Source: Rhytidiadelphus loreus (Eukaryota; Streptophyta; Bryopsida; Hypnales; Hylocomiaceae). Taken from it: a stretch of DNA of 64,000 nt. A program made the position numbers and the translations under genes. Below are positions 13,621 to 25,555 of this stretch, piece by piece. Position 1 is the first letter of the stretch; each line of letters starts with the position of its first letter. The notes beneath the pieces were generated by a model. It did no database searches. It was not told where the DNA came from and saw nothing but the letters and a program-made list of their open reading frames with translations. The stretch is taken from the NCBI GenBank assembly GCA_947034895.1, contig OX344764.1, positions 11,470,001-11,534,000 of the forward strand, given 5' to 3'.

Positions 13621-13666
<46 letters not shown>
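13621..13666. repeat. (TA)n microsatellite
   Basis: An almost pure alternating TA run of about 46 bp. Confidence 0.97.
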
Positions 13667-13671
<5 letters not shown>

Positions 13672-14542
13672 GCTAAAAGATCTAATGGTTGAATCAACAA
13701 AAAGATAAAAAATAACAATTTATTTTGCATTGTGTTTAAAACATGGATTTGGGGTTTTTAAAGGAACTATACGTGTTAACCCTTGAAAGGACGAATGCTT
13801 TGGTGATAGGCACTCACTTCAAATATGATTCAATTTTTGAACCCATAGGTGCATTCTCTGGCTAGTTCTACAGTGACAAAAACATCATCCGTTGAACACT
13901 TTGTATCCTCAACAATGTTTCTTGAAGGGTTAAGACAACCTTTTAACATTTCACCAATCAATACTTCATTTTTCTCAACATGGGTGAAGTGTCTTATTGT
14001 ATGATATAGTTACACAACATTTGTCTCCAATTGTAGAAATTAATCTTTTTTCAATGTAGTTGTCTATCTTGCCCCCCAGATTACTTGTGGCTAGTTGGTA
14101 TGTATTTTATTCTTTGCAATGAAATTCTATTTCATTTGTATCCAAAAAAAAGACTCAAAAATGAGACGTTCATTAAAGAAAAGCATGGGCACTACTCAAT
14201 GAGTGGCCACCACTTATCTTCTACCTACAACTTTTGGTATCTTCTATCCGAAATGAACTGAAGATTGGGCACCAAAAGAATTTGAGATTCTTGCAATGAA
14301 GTCTGGTTTCTTTTTTCTTTCAAAAATAAAAAAATTGAGATTCCTTTTCCAAAGATATTGAAGCATCTCCCTCTAGAGTCTAGAGTATGTAGGGCTTGTC
14401 TGGACCAATGTAAAAATTCCGCCACTGCCATCCAATCTCTCTGGCAACTGAAGCTTTCCCCTCAGAAGCAAATTCTCACGGTCCCAAACTGACTCTGACT
14501 CCGGCGTCCTACCCTACCAATAAGTAACTGAAGAAAAAACAA
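13667..14542. other. AT-rich DNA without recognisable features
   Basis: Only a 68-codon unrecognised minus ORF (14,225-14,431). No repeat or signal was identified. Confidence 0.45.
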
Positions 14543-14627
14543 ACTAAAACCCCCCTTCTAAAAAAAACCCTAAAAAAACCCTTAACCCCCCCTAAAAAAA
14601 ACCCTAAAAAAAAACCCTTACCCCCCT
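14543..14627. repeat. degenerate CCCTAAA-like low-complexity run
   Basis: Irregular runs of CCCTAAAAAAA, CCCTTAACC and CCCCCCTAAAAAAA recall the plant telomere unit CCCTAAA, but A- and C-run lengths vary and no two adjacent perfect units occur. An interstitial telomere remnant is possible; slippage-prone low-complexity DNA is equally possible. Confidence 0.45.
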
Positions 14628-14737
14628 CTCTTTCTTCACTTAACCCAAGCCACTCATAGAGTACAGTTTTTAAATTCTTCCAACGTGAAAAACAAACAAA
14701 TATTTCAATATATACTTTGAGTGAGGTTGTTTTGTTT

Positions 14738-16095
14738 TGTTTGATTGATTGGTTGGTTTGATACACTGCGATTTAAGAAGTTGCGAGGCATGTGGTGGCA
14801 TTCTTGGTATTGTTAGGAAAGCTCTTCATGTACGGACTTTGTTTCGTGGCGTTTGGAACTACGGTGTGAAAGTTATTGAATTTCAAAGTTTTTATATATT
14901 AGAAAATAAAAATTGTATGTTTATTTTGAAAAAAATTTAACTTTGACATTGCATTTCCAAATACCACAAATGAAAGCCTTTGCATTCCTTCATGCACAAA
15001 GCTTTCTATTCATATGAGGAGCACAACCTCTCACATTGCAACAAAACCCTTGCACTCCTTTGTGCATTATGATTTTATTTTCAAATTTCAAATTATAAAA
15101 TTATAATTATAATTTTATTTTTATTTTTGGATGTGGCAATGACACAAGGCACACCAATCTATACCTTAAATTTAGGTTGTTTGTTTATTTTGTTTGTTTG
15201 ATATGCTAAGATCTAAAGAAACCGTGAGTTTCCAAGTTGGGTTCTTGGTATTGTTGGAAAGCTCACCACGAGGAGGGGTGCACAAATTTTGTTTTGTGGC
15301 ATTTGGACCTATGGTGTGAAAGTTATGGGTTTCCAAATTATTTTTAAATTAAAAAAATTGAATGAAATTATCTTTTTATTTTGGAAAGACCATAACTTTC
15401 ACTATGCATCCAAAAGTGGCAGTCACACATCTTGGTTTGCCATTAGTTGCCCCCCTCCCTCTCCCCAAAATGAATAGGCTGTTGATATTTTTTAAATGCT
15501 TCCCCCTCCAGAATGCCGTTGATTCCTCAAAAATTCTTAAGTCATTGATCTTTGAGATTGAATCTAAGCCATCCATCCAAATCCAAATCCAAATTAGAAT
15601 ACGGATACGGATAGAGATATGGTACCAAAATATGAATACAAATGCATGATATTGGAATATTGTACAATACAAATACAAATACGATGTACGATGTATAATG
15701 TACGATATATGGAATACGGGATTTTCATTGTCCCATATTGTTTGTCATGATAACCTCATTCAAAAAATTACAAGTAGGGGGAGGGGGATGAATATTTAAG
15801 AAATTAATTTTAATTAAATTTCTTTTTTAAACTCGGGGTGGGGGGGATTGGAGTGGAGTTTAAAATTAATTAATTAAAACTTTGAGTGCATAGTGACATG
15901 ACATCACCTATGCACCCAACAGTGGCTGTAACAACCACAATACAATCAATCAAATTAACTTTCACATCACATGTCCAAACACCATGAAACAAAGTTGTTG
16001 CACTCCTTTGTGCATCAATCTTTCTAACCATATCAAGAACACTACAGTACCTCTCACACCACAACAAAGTCACTACGCTCCTTCGTACATAAAAG
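14738..16095. repeat. cluster of dispersed repeats in both orientations
   Basis: A block of about 150 bp recurs at 14,738-14,900 (+), 14,955-15,060 (-), 15,178-15,330 (+) and 15,940-16,095 (-), and once more at 27,405-27,560 (+). It shares phrases such as TTGGTATTGTTGGAAAGCTC, TTTGTTTCGTGGCRTTTGGA and GGTGTGAAAGTTATTG. Between them (15,393-15,905) lies the second copy of the CACTATGCA-bordered repeat. No coding capacity. The inverted pairs suggest a larger inverted-repeat element or repeated insertion, but ends are not defined. Confidence 0.6.
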
Positions 16096-16496
16096 ACATT
16101 GAATTTCAAAGTTTTTGCAAATTAGAAAATTAAAATCCTTTTTTCTTTTTTCTTTTTCCATTTTTCCATTTTTTTTTCTTCTTTTTGAAACAAATGGACT
16201 ATATTTTTATTTTTGGTTGTGGCAACAGCACAAGGCACACTAACTTAATCCTACTTTAAACAAAGCTGGGGCATAAGGAAAAAATCCCAGTAAAAAAAGA
16301 AAAAAGGAAAGGAAAAAAACTTCCGCTGCACATAACTTACTGCAGTCAATTACAGTATTTAGCTTATTGCAACACTTTAATTTTGGAAATGCTATTGGAG
16401 TCAATAAACAAATCAAATGAGCTGAAAGAAAAGCATCAGAGATTCAATTCAGATCAGCCATGCAGGATTTTTAATTTTCAGTTTCTGATTTTTTTG

Positions 16497-17007
16497 ATAC
16501 AGCATGCAAGGCCTTTTTGCTATTGTGCTATTTATTTATTTATTATTATTATTGGTCAAATTTTCAGATTCTGTTGTTGGCAAATGAGGAGAGGTTCCAA
16601 TCGCCAGGGTGAACTGACCCCCTCATTGCCCCGGCCAGGGGTTCTTTTGAAAGAAAAAAAAAAGTAATTTTTGCTATGATTTTTCTAATTTTTTCACCTC
16701 CCCAAGCTAATTAGGAGTCATTGATTGCAAATCTGAATTCAAAATTTGCAAATTTTATTATTTGATTGCAAATAAAAAATTCCACAATGTTTTTCTAGAG
16801 GTAAAACGGGGCAATGAGGGGGGTAGTTCACCTTGGCCGGTTCCAATGCACCAAAGAATGTAACATTTGGATATTGTATGCAAATGTTACGTAGGGTCAA
16901 AGTTTTTTTGGTAGAAGTTTGAAAATCGGTATATACATATATTATTTTTGATTTTGAAGATGTACCCAAAGTGATGATGGCGGCTTTGGGTTAGGGGTTG
17001 CCCACCT
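16497..17007 (+). mobile_element. TA-flanked MITE, AGGTAG family, interrupted copy
   Basis: Outside the nested element at 16,602-16,838, the sequence aligns with the copies at 424, 37,829 and 43,108: TATTATTATTGGTCA..., GAGAGGTTCCAAT, GCATTTGGATATTG-type block and TGATGATGGCGGCTTTGGGT. The right end is ...GCCCACCT followed by TA. The left border near 16,497 is approximate because that end is diverged. Confidence 0.7.
16602..16838. mobile_element. MULE-like MITE with 9-bp target duplication
   Basis: The 237-bp element has ends matching at 28 of 32 positions (left CGCCAGGGTGAACTGACCCC, right end inverted GGCCAAGGTGAACTACCCCC, both continuing CTCATTGCCCCG). The 9-mer GGTTCCAAT flanks both sides (16,593-16,601 and 16,839-16,847), and removal restores the host MITE sequence found in its relatives. 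Nine-bp duplications are typical of Mutator-like elements. No coding capacity. A diverged relative lies at 19,081-19,305. Confidence 0.85.
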
Positions 17008-17009
17008 TA

Positions 17010-17699
17010 GAGCAGCTCCACCGCAAATTCCAAGTCAAATGTGATCCCGATTGTAGCAAGAAGGCGGCGTTTCAGTGCTCCATTGCATCATCACCGCTAT
17101 GTGTATTTCAATTTTTCCTAGGCATCACTACAATTAATGCTCCGCGTACACCATTGTTGAGGTCTATCGAGACCACACAAGATAGAGCTCATGCAACGGT
17201 TCCATCCCTTTTGACTATAGACGAATCATTCTCTTTCATGATGTCTTTGATGACGCAAAGTACCTAATTTTTATATGGTGTATTGCCGAGGGATAAAGCG
17301 CTCGGCTCTAAAATCGCCCACCTCCTAAAATGTACACTATTTGTACGTGTTGCTTTTTCATTGTATCAACAATGTACAAATACTTTACATTTCAGGAGGT
17401 GGGCAATTTTAGAGCCCACTGCATTTGAACTTCAAAAATTCATAACTAATTCTCAAAAGCTCCAAAACATATGAAATAACTTGGGTTAGATGTCAATTCC
17501 ACTTTTCTTTTAAGGATAATTTACTGAAAAATATTTCAAGAAGTTTCACCTCCCCCCAAATCAGGTCCAGCTCTTAAATGGTCGATTTATGGACCTGTTA
17601 CCTAAGCAGGTTCTCATAGAGAAGCAGGGATGATATTGCAGCTGACCCCTGAAAACCTTTTTTCATGTTCCATATAAAGTTTAAGCAGTGGAGCTGCTC
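17010..17699. mobile_element. PIF/Harbinger-like non-autonomous element
   Basis: Ends are GAGCAGCTCCACCGC and, inverted, GAGCAGCTCCACTGC, each flanked by TTA (17,007-17,009 and 17,700-17,702). TTA duplications are typical of PIF/Harbinger. The 690-bp interior holds an unrecognised 89-codon ORF (16,998-17,267) and, at about 17,310-17,610, a sub-repeat shared with 27,071, 31,158 and 51,149, including the stem-like CCCACCTCCTAAAATGTAC / TACATTTCAGGAGGTGGG pair. Confidence 0.7.
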
Positions 17700-18412
17700 T
17701 TATCAACTTAAACTTCATTATAACCAAAAGCAAGTTAGGAAATGTTGTCACTAGAATAATATGGAATATGATCAAATCTGTGGCCACCCGGGTACAAAAT
17801 CATCAAGTCACACATTATCAAGTCTCCTGTAGAATAATGTGACTAAAAGCATCCATAGGCCTTGTGTTTCAAGAAAAATATAAAATAAAAACATTTATTG
17901 ACTATTTCTTGAGGAAAGGCTACCTTACATGAAATTGGAGGTTTTTTAATTTGTTTTTTTAATAAGAACTTAAATTTGCTTCATATGATATATGTTCTTT
18001 TGTCAGATCCCTTTTTGCATAGGAATAAAAGTGTTCCTCTTGGAACAAAAAAAGAAGAAGATAAATGTTGCTAATTAATGGGATTTTTACTACAAAATCA
18101 CAATGAAAAGCTTTAAAAGACATACAGATCCAAGTTGGGTACTCTGTGTTTCATATCATATGAGGGCATGTTCCATGGGCAACCTACCTCAGTGTACTCT
18201 GCAATAGTTTAAATTGCTAACTTGTCATTGGTTCATAATTATAGCTTCGAATTTTTATCATTGGAAGCGCATCCAAAAGAAACCTTGAGTAAATGTAAAA
18301 AAACTTAAAATTGGACATTGGACAACTGAAATGTATTACACTAAAAGCTAGCGAAAAGACAAAAAATTATGCCCATTGCACTACAAAATGTTGGGCAATT
18401 TGCTTTTGTAAG
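17700..18412. other. AT-rich DNA without recognisable features
   Basis: Nothing supportable was seen between the two Harbinger-like elements. Confidence 0.4.
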
Positions 18413-18846
18413 AGCATCCCTACACTTTATCCACTATTGTAGCTCAATTTTGAGAGTTGGGCTAAGCCTCGCGATACCCTAAAACCGCACTTTTGAGCTT
18501 TAGTAAGGATTTGGTTGTTTATTAGAACTTAGTGACATGTTTGCAATAATTGTTAGATTGATTTTCAACAAACTCCTTCTAAGGGATTCCTTATTTTTTC
18601 AAATGGAGGGGCTATATTGTGAGTGACAATACTTGTTCTCAGTGTGAATTCACCTACTAATAAGATCTCTATAGTTTTTGATGAGGTTTATTTTCATTGT
18701 CCAATGTCTAAATTTGAATTTTCTTGTACCTATTCAAAGTGCTTTAGGATGAGTTTCCAATAATAGAAATTTCACATTCTAATTATAAACCAATAAAAAA
18801 TAGAAATTTTATTTGGACAGTTGGCAGGTGCACTGAAGACACTCTA
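18413..18846. mobile_element. possible Harbinger-like element
   Basis: TAA precedes GAGCATCCCTACAC at the left and follows ...CACTGAAGACACTC at the right. The left end resembles the GAGCATCCCCACCAG end at 28,177, but the right end matches only partly. It could be a diverged member or a coincidence. Confidence 0.35.
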
Positions 18847-19080
18847 ATAATAATAAAGACAACAAAGGTGATGATTGATGACCCTACATAATAACATCAT
18901 CCTGTTTGCATCTGACATGGCAAGGATCGCAACGCCCAATGTGTGACCATAATAAATAATTAAGAAAAAAAAAATGGGCCCTGGAACTATGGCATGGATG
19001 AGGGGGCCATGTCCTTCCCTCCCTTTGTCGAGTCTGACCAAAAAATCAGTCTATCTCAATAAGCTTAAGGTGATTTATTG

Positions 19081-19305
19081 GATTGGGGTGGATTGACCCC
19101 TCGCTCCGGCCTTACCAGGGTGCATTTTTAAAAAAATAAACCCTATTTTGGGCCGTTCTAGGGTATACTCTTGACCTCACTCAACTAATGCGGGGTCTCT
19201 CGTCGCAAAAATGAATTAAAAATTTGCAGAAAAATTCATGTGCGAAAAATAAATAATTTCAGGGTTTACCCGCAGGGCCAAGTGACGGGGTCAATCTACC
19301 CCGCC
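19081..19305. mobile_element. MULE-like MITE, second copy
   Basis: Ends GATTGGGGTGGATTGACCCC and, inverted, GGCGGGGTAGATTGACCCC are related to the element at 16,602. The left flank is GATTTATTG (19,072-19,080). The right flank CATTTATTG is recovered only after removing the MITE at 19,312-21,924 (19,306-19,311 joined to 21,927-21,929), giving 8 of 9 matches. No coding capacity. Confidence 0.75.
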
Positions 19306-19311
19306 CATTTA

Positions 19312-21924
19312 AGGTAGGAAGCTCGAATGTTGGAGGGTCATCTAGAACCGCTCATGTAGATTCATCTGTAATGGACTTGAGGTGGTCTTGAAATGGACCT
19401 TCTACTGTCATTGAATGGATCAGTAAAAAAATATATTATTTATTGTAAGAGCCAATAATTCGCTTTGCTTTCTGTAAATGACCTATTCGGATGTTAATTT
19501 TGTTCTTTTTGATGTTGTTTTTGAATGCTTTTGGTATGAATTGTTAATGATTTGTATGCTTTGTGTTCCAAATTGGCAGTTTTGAATGTTTGTTTACCTA
19601 ATTGGAAGGTCAATTTTTGAAGCTTAAGTTCCAAGTTGGGAGTAGTTGTTCCAAGTAGCTGGGCGGTGATGTATGAGGTTTAAATCCGAGTTGGAATTTT
19701 GGGCTGTCTTATTCCAGGTGGAATGGTCCGGGTTGTATTCCAAATTGGAAAGGACGTAGTCTTGCCCTAGGTTGTTGTGAAGCGTATTCCAATTTGGTTG
19801 TGAGGTTGTGGCAGTTGGGGTGTATTTTGTTTGTGTGTGCAGGAGGTGCCAATTTGGGGTTTTCTTTTGTGTTTGATGTAATGTTGGGGGCAGTTATTTT
19901 TGAGGTTCCTAATGGGCAGTTTTTGGGTTCTGAGGTGCTGCCGAGTTGGTTAAGGAAACTGCCTGGCGTGGGGTTTTAAGGCGGAGTTTTCCAATTTGGA
20001 AGGACCCACTGTGCGAGAGATGCGAGTGCGAGTCCCAGTCGGAATGGCTGCGTTTATGTTTTCCTATTTGGTTTTGTGCATGTTTGCTTGTGATTGAGAA
20101 AGTGAGTTCTAATTGGTTGTGTGTGCATTAATGCGTGTGTGATGGTCTTTGTGGAGAAAGTGGAATTTTGTTTGGCCAAGTTGGTGGCCACAGTGGTGGG
20201 CGTGAAGTCCGATTTGGTAGTTCGGAGTGAGTAGCAGCTAGAGTGTGCTGCAGAGATCCAATTTGGAATTGATCGTGAAGGAGCTGAAGCATTAATTTCC
20301 TAGTTGGTGTACTTTAACTTGTAGTTCGAAGCCTGCTGAATTGGCCGTGAGTGATTGCAGGGCTGCTACAGAGAACCGATTTGGAATATTTGTGAGTGTG
20401 GAGCAGAAGAGCTTAAGTCCAAATCGGTAGTTGAGAGACAACATCGTAATGATGGCTGTGTGAATGATTAAATCCTATTTGGAGTTATGCGTGATGATGC
20501 AGGTCCAATTTGGGGTGTTATTGTAAGGAAGCATGATGGAGAAATCTTTGCGGAGTGGGACCAGTTTGGGCAAGATTGTTGTTTAGCCAAATTGGTAATA
20601 GATGCAGTGAAGCAAGTTGGAATTTAGCATCTTTATGTTTGTTCTTAATGGAGATGTTATGAGAGATTAGATCCAATTGGGCGTGGAAGTTGAAGTGTCC
20701 AAGTTGGAGAATACGGAACAGTAGCTAATTTTGAGTGAATCAATTAGTGAAACAATATTTTGAACGGTGATATGTTCACCAATTCGGCTTAATAAAATGT
20801 GATTTAAGCAAATTGGTGTTTCCTGATTGTTGGTCTGTATGCTGGTGCATGAGTCCAATTTGGATGTTTAATAAGTTGATGTGATGTTTGCCAAGTTGGA
20901 GTTTGGCAGTTTGGATGTTTGGCCGAATTGGAAAAGAATGACTGATTGAATGTATGATCTAATTTGGTTCGGAGTTGTTTGTGAGTTATGGTCCTGTCTG
21001 TGTGTTTTACCGAATTAGAGATAACAGTCTGTTGTGAGAAGTGATCCAATTCGGAAGAGTGATAGTTATGAGTGGATGAAAATTATCCAATTAGGAAAAG
21101 TCTTCAAGGCAGAAGAGTAGTTGAAATGTCCAAGTCGGAAGTGAAAGGATTACAAGTGAGGATGGAAGATTAAGAGCCAAAATTAAAGAATCCTAGTTGG
21201 AAGATTTGGTTGCGCCCTATCTGGAGACAAAAATTACTGGAAAGTGATTTGACCAAGTTGGAGAAAGAAGGCTGGGAGTTACAACAAGCCAAGTTGGGAG
21301 ATCGTCGCTGAGCCTGTACCAGCAGCAGTACCAATTCCGATTTGGTGAAAAGATAAAAGAATCCAGTTTGAAGATTGAAGATCAAGCCAAATGGGGTGAA
21401 ATTAATTCTTGGTGGTTATAAGAGTGGAGAGTGAAAATTAATTAATGAAATAAAAATAAATTAATTAAAGAATTAATTAACAAATTGTGAGGTAATTAAG
21501 TTAATTCTAGTTGGAAGTATGATGTATATGGGTGTTTTATTCTCTTGTTTGTCGTTTTAGTGTCGTTGTAGTAAGTATCCCTATTAGAAAAGACCTCCCT
21601 AGGAACGAATCATACTATTAGCCTTGGGTTTGTTTAATTTAATAATTATGTCCAAAGCTTATCTACACTTTCCCCATTTCTCTCTAAAAGCTGTAAGTGA
21701 ACAATTTATGGAAGACCTATGGTCAGAAATAGGGACCTATGACTCATCTTGTTTGAAAATACATAAGTAATTCAAAAATGCTTCAAAAAATACAAAAGGA
21801 CTTGGATTACAATCAGAATCTATTTTTCTTTGTCTAAAAAATGAGCTAAAAATAATCCCATACAAGAAACGACATGAAAAAGGCAAACCGGTCCTTAAGT
21901 GCACGCTTTAAGAGCCTCCTACCT
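19312..21924. mobile_element. TA-flanked MITE split by a 2.2-kb insertion
   Basis: The left part (19,312 to about 19,490) and right part (about 21,691 to 21,924) match the two halves of the intact copy at 49,473-49,882. The left has AGGTAGG, AAATGGACC and GCAAGAGCCAAT-type blocks. The right has GGAAGACCTATGGTCAGAAA and CCGGTCCTTAAGTG, ending ...CCTACCT. TA flanks both outer ends (19,310-19,311 and 21,925-21,926). It lies inside the right target duplication of the MULE-like MITE. Confidence 0.75.
19492..21690. mobile_element. inserted segment bearing an array of CCAANTTGG palindromes
   Basis: Between the two MITE halves lies about 2.2 kb of different composition (GT-rich on plus). It carries about 45 degenerate 9-10-mers of the form CCAANTTGG (CCAATTTGG, CCAAGTTGG, CCGAGTTGG, CCTAGTTGG), spaced roughly 30-65 bp from 19,566 to 21,515. 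The sequence between sites is not repeated. The similar decamers CTGTAAATGA (19,482) and CTGTAAGTGA (21,691) at the borders could be a target duplication, but both also resemble native MITE sequence. No terminal inverted repeat and no long ORF were found. The superfamily is unknown. Confidence 0.6.
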
Positions 21925-21926
21925 TA

Positions 21927-22782
21927 TTGTGCTTCAACTTGGCCCTAGCTCGTCCACCCGGTTGCTTTTCCCCGATTTTATCCCATTGGAGAAAACATAG
22001 GAATTTTTTTATTTGCTATGCATGATAAAATTTGCAAATTAAGAATTTATATTTGCAATTAGAGGTCCCAAATTAGAAAGGGGAGGTGTAGACTAATTTG
22101 GTCAAATTAGAGTGTGCAATTGAAGTCACGCTTTATTGTAGAATAATTAAAATAGTGTAGGTTGGGTTATAATTGTGTCATTCCCTTTCTCCAAAATAAT
22201 TTTACAATTTAAAAAATAAAAAATAGACCTTTTGTCTCGCATTATTGAGAGGAAATTAAGACAAAAAAAAATTGGTTAAGGAAAGAGGAGAATGTAATAT
22301 TACTTCAACCTATACTATTTCTAAGGATAACTTCTAGGGTGATGATGGTTTGTTTCTTTAACATGTTTAGGGGCTTTTGTCAAAGTTTGAAAATTTATGA
22401 GTTCTTTTGTCATTGACACCTACAACATTTTGTAAAGCAAGACAATTGAAGCCATTAACTACTCAAAATCTTTTAAATCAATTTTTTGTTTTTTTGTTGA
22501 ACTATTGCAGTTTGATTGTTGACATATTCGGATGTGCAAATGAAAATCATGCATGCACATTTGGGTTGCAAATATAGACACATAATTTGGAGCTCATGTG
22601 AGTTTGGATGCATTTTCCATAAACTATTGAATGTTTTGTCCTAAAAAACTCAATTTTTGTAGACATTCAGGGACTAGCAAAGAATTTTCACATAGTAGTT
22701 TTTTCAACACTTGAGGCCAGGATACTTCAATTGCTCCCAGAAGGCAATGACAGAAAAAAAGCTTTTAGGCCATAAAAATGCA
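21927..22782. other. AT-rich DNA with a fragment of a dispersed repeat
   Basis: Around 22,015-22,110 the phrase GCATGATAAAATTTGCAAATT followed by ATTTGCAATTAGAGG matches blocks near 16,735, 29,890, 30,485 and 51,630. This is an unassigned dispersed fragment. The rest shows nothing recognisable. Confidence 0.45.
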
Positions 22783-24264
22783 TTAACCCCTAAAGGATCA
22801 AATTACGTTTTTTGGCAACCTAGCAATTTTGGGCAGCTCACTACAAATGCAATTTTTATTTGTTTCCTTTGAAATTTCCACACAACATGTGCCCAAAGAG
22901 TAGCTTTAAGGTCCAAAAATATTAATGACTTTTGACTACATGCTTAAAAAGTTATTGCATGATTTGTAATTTTCAACGTTTGACAGCTTAGACAACTCAA
23001 AAAAATTCTTAAAAATCACTTTTTAAAGAAATAAAGTTTTTAAATTGGTTTTCTAGATTTAGACATAAGGTAAACCTACCCATGACAGGCAAAATGAGTG
23101 TTTTGCCCTGTTACAATTGGCAAAAACATTCAGATTTTTTTCTATATAAAAACAACTATGAGAAGTGAAGAGAGCAATTGAATTTTTTTTTTTGACAAAG
23201 TATGAATTTCTTATGAATTTTTGAAGTGTGCTGTGCAGTTGGCCCAAAAGAGTTTGTAGACTATCCCAAAACCAGCAAAAAGTGTATGCATGATGGCCAT
23301 TCTACCACCTAAAGCAGTCATAATGTTTCCTAACGTGGCTACAACATTTTCTAACATGACCACACTATGAAGGAATAAAAAAATCATTTGCTTTGATGAA
23401 TTTGCACTAAAAAGGTAGAACTTCCTAGTGTAGTCATCAATAACTCCATCAGCATCTCCCAAGGCATTGAATTTGGCCACTAATGAACCTAATGAAGTTC
23501 TAATTCCATTTATTAGCAAAATTTTGCCATGGATTGATGTAAAACTATAATGGATGGTTTTTTAGGTGTCTACATTGGGCAATTTGTCTGTCATGGGATG
23601 GGTTTTTTTACGTAAAAAGCTTTCAATCATTCCACTTTCATCAATGAGTCAAAAATTATGAAGAGTTTTAGTTTGTAGGCAATTATGGATTCTCTACTCT
23701 AAAATAAAATTTCAAGTCCTTTATTTAACTCAATTTTCAATATTTTTTGAAAAAAATAAAATCATTGGATGTAGATTGTTTTTTACAACATTGCAACCAT
23801 TGGAATTGGCATATTTCAATTCCATGACTAATTTCTCAACAGTTTAATATTTTGAATCATTCTCTACTTCTTTCTACTTACTATTTTTTTCCTATATATT
23901 GTACAAATTCCAAATGAACTAAATTCTTTTAAGCATGTAGCCAACTTGCCTTGAATAATGAATCCAAAGAAGCACCACCACTTTGAACATTTTTCATACC
24001 AATGTGACCTTGTTAAGTGTAGATGCTTGGTTTCTTGCAGGGCCCGTAAAAGGATTTTTGTCACATCAAATGCTAATATCTTGCAATCCACACAATGGAA
24101 ATTTCTGAAATTTTTTCCACATCTTTTGAGACCAATGTACTATAAGATCTTACAGATACACGTGTCTGAAAATGTTCTTTTTTCTAAAATTTAGTTCTTG
24201 TATTGGAAATGATAATTTTGGAGTGTTTTGGATGAAAACATAGTAATAAATCTTTAGGGGTTAA
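22783..24264 (-). mobile_element. piggyBac-like non-autonomous element, about 1.47 kb
   Basis: TTAA flanks both sides (22,783-22,786 and 24,261-24,264), with CCCCTAAAGG at the left end and inverted CCCCTAAAGA at the right. About 300 bp of the interior (near 23,630-23,950) is the reverse complement of 47,450-47,760 in another member. The left 60 bp are shared, inverted, with the end at 34,027. Minus ORFs of 102 and 75 codons and a plus ORF of 78 codons show no piggyBac transposase motifs. TTAA duplication plus CCC-starting ends are diagnostic features of piggyBac. Confidence 0.65.
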
Positions 24265-25555
24265 AAATAAGTAAAGATGTCCCTATACTGCATTTAGATT
24301 AATACAACAATTCAATGTTTGGATTCTACAAGTTGTTTGGGGAATTTGGGGGAATTTACCAATATTTCTTTGTATTTGAACCTTCATGAAGAGATCGTGG
24401 TAATTCAAGTATATAGGATTTCTAAAAAAAGAATTCAAGTTCTAATTTTGGTGTGGTAATTTTCAACCCAAACATCATTCTAAAATATAGAAACCAAATT
24501 CCATATCGTATAATTTTTTTAGAATTAGAAGGTATCATATGAGGTTAGATGGATAATTCATAAAAGACAATGATTTTGTAATAAAGTTTGAACACATTTG
24601 TAAACTCAGGGAAGTTGCAAAGAGTCAAATGTTACTTTAATGAATTAAAAACAAAAAAGAGAAGTTGAATTATGGCTACCAAACATCATAGATGGAATGG
24701 ACTATATGTAGTTGATTAAGTACCTAGGAACTAAGAAAATTCCACATTTTCACTAATGGAGATCATTATCCATGCACTAATAGGATAAAATAATTTAGTG
24801 GATTCATCTATTCCATTCATCAAATCATCTTCTTGACTCTACATCCATCCAACCACTCGCATTAGAAAAAATTGAAGGTCCCTAAAAAGCCTCGAGTCTA
24901 AAGCTTACCCATCCAAATAAACACCCTTACTAAGGTGGACAAAGTTAACTAGCTAGTTGTATGGCCTGCATTGTTATTTATGCATCTAGGCCCGAAATTA
25001 AGAACTCAAAATTTTAGAATGTAAAATCCAAATGAGACATACTTTAGTCCATTGAAAACACCGTAGAAAGGGTTATAATCCCTACATTAACTTTAAAAAA
25101 ACAAGATTTATCACCAAGGTAGTCAATTAAAAATGATTTTTGGGTCAATGGGTGCATTCTTGATTTCTGCAATGACTTGAGAGTCATCTACCGAACATTT
25201 TTGGCCTCTACATCCTCACTAGGACAACATAAGAAGTTTTTGGGATTAAACCACTAATGTCTTAAATGATTTGTGCTAAATTTATGTTAAAATTAGCATT
25301 GATTTTATTCAAACTAGTCAAATTATGTTAATTTTAGTATAGATTTAACACAAAATTATTTTAAACAATAATTCCTTATTGGCAACAAACGTCCAGAGGC
25401 TTCAAATTCTTTGTAATGAATGTAAGAGCATGCCTTATAGTTTGCTACAAAAAGTGCATATGATTGTCAAATTGAAGGCCTCCAGTCCCCTATGCTTTAG
25501 TTCAATCTTTGCAATACTATGAGTGAGGGAGTCCTAAAGGAGTCACTAAAAGCCA
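24265..25555. other. AT-rich DNA without recognisable features
   Basis: No ORF of note and no defined repeat were seen. Confidence 0.45.

Noticed and set aside
14543..14627. true interstitial telomere array
   Set aside because: No two adjacent perfect CCCTAAA units; run lengths vary, so low-complexity slippage is as likely.
23211..23519. 102-codon minus ORF inside the piggyBac-like element as transposase
   Set aside because: It reads smoothly but shows none of the piggyBac catalytic or zinc-finger motifs I know and is far shorter than that family.
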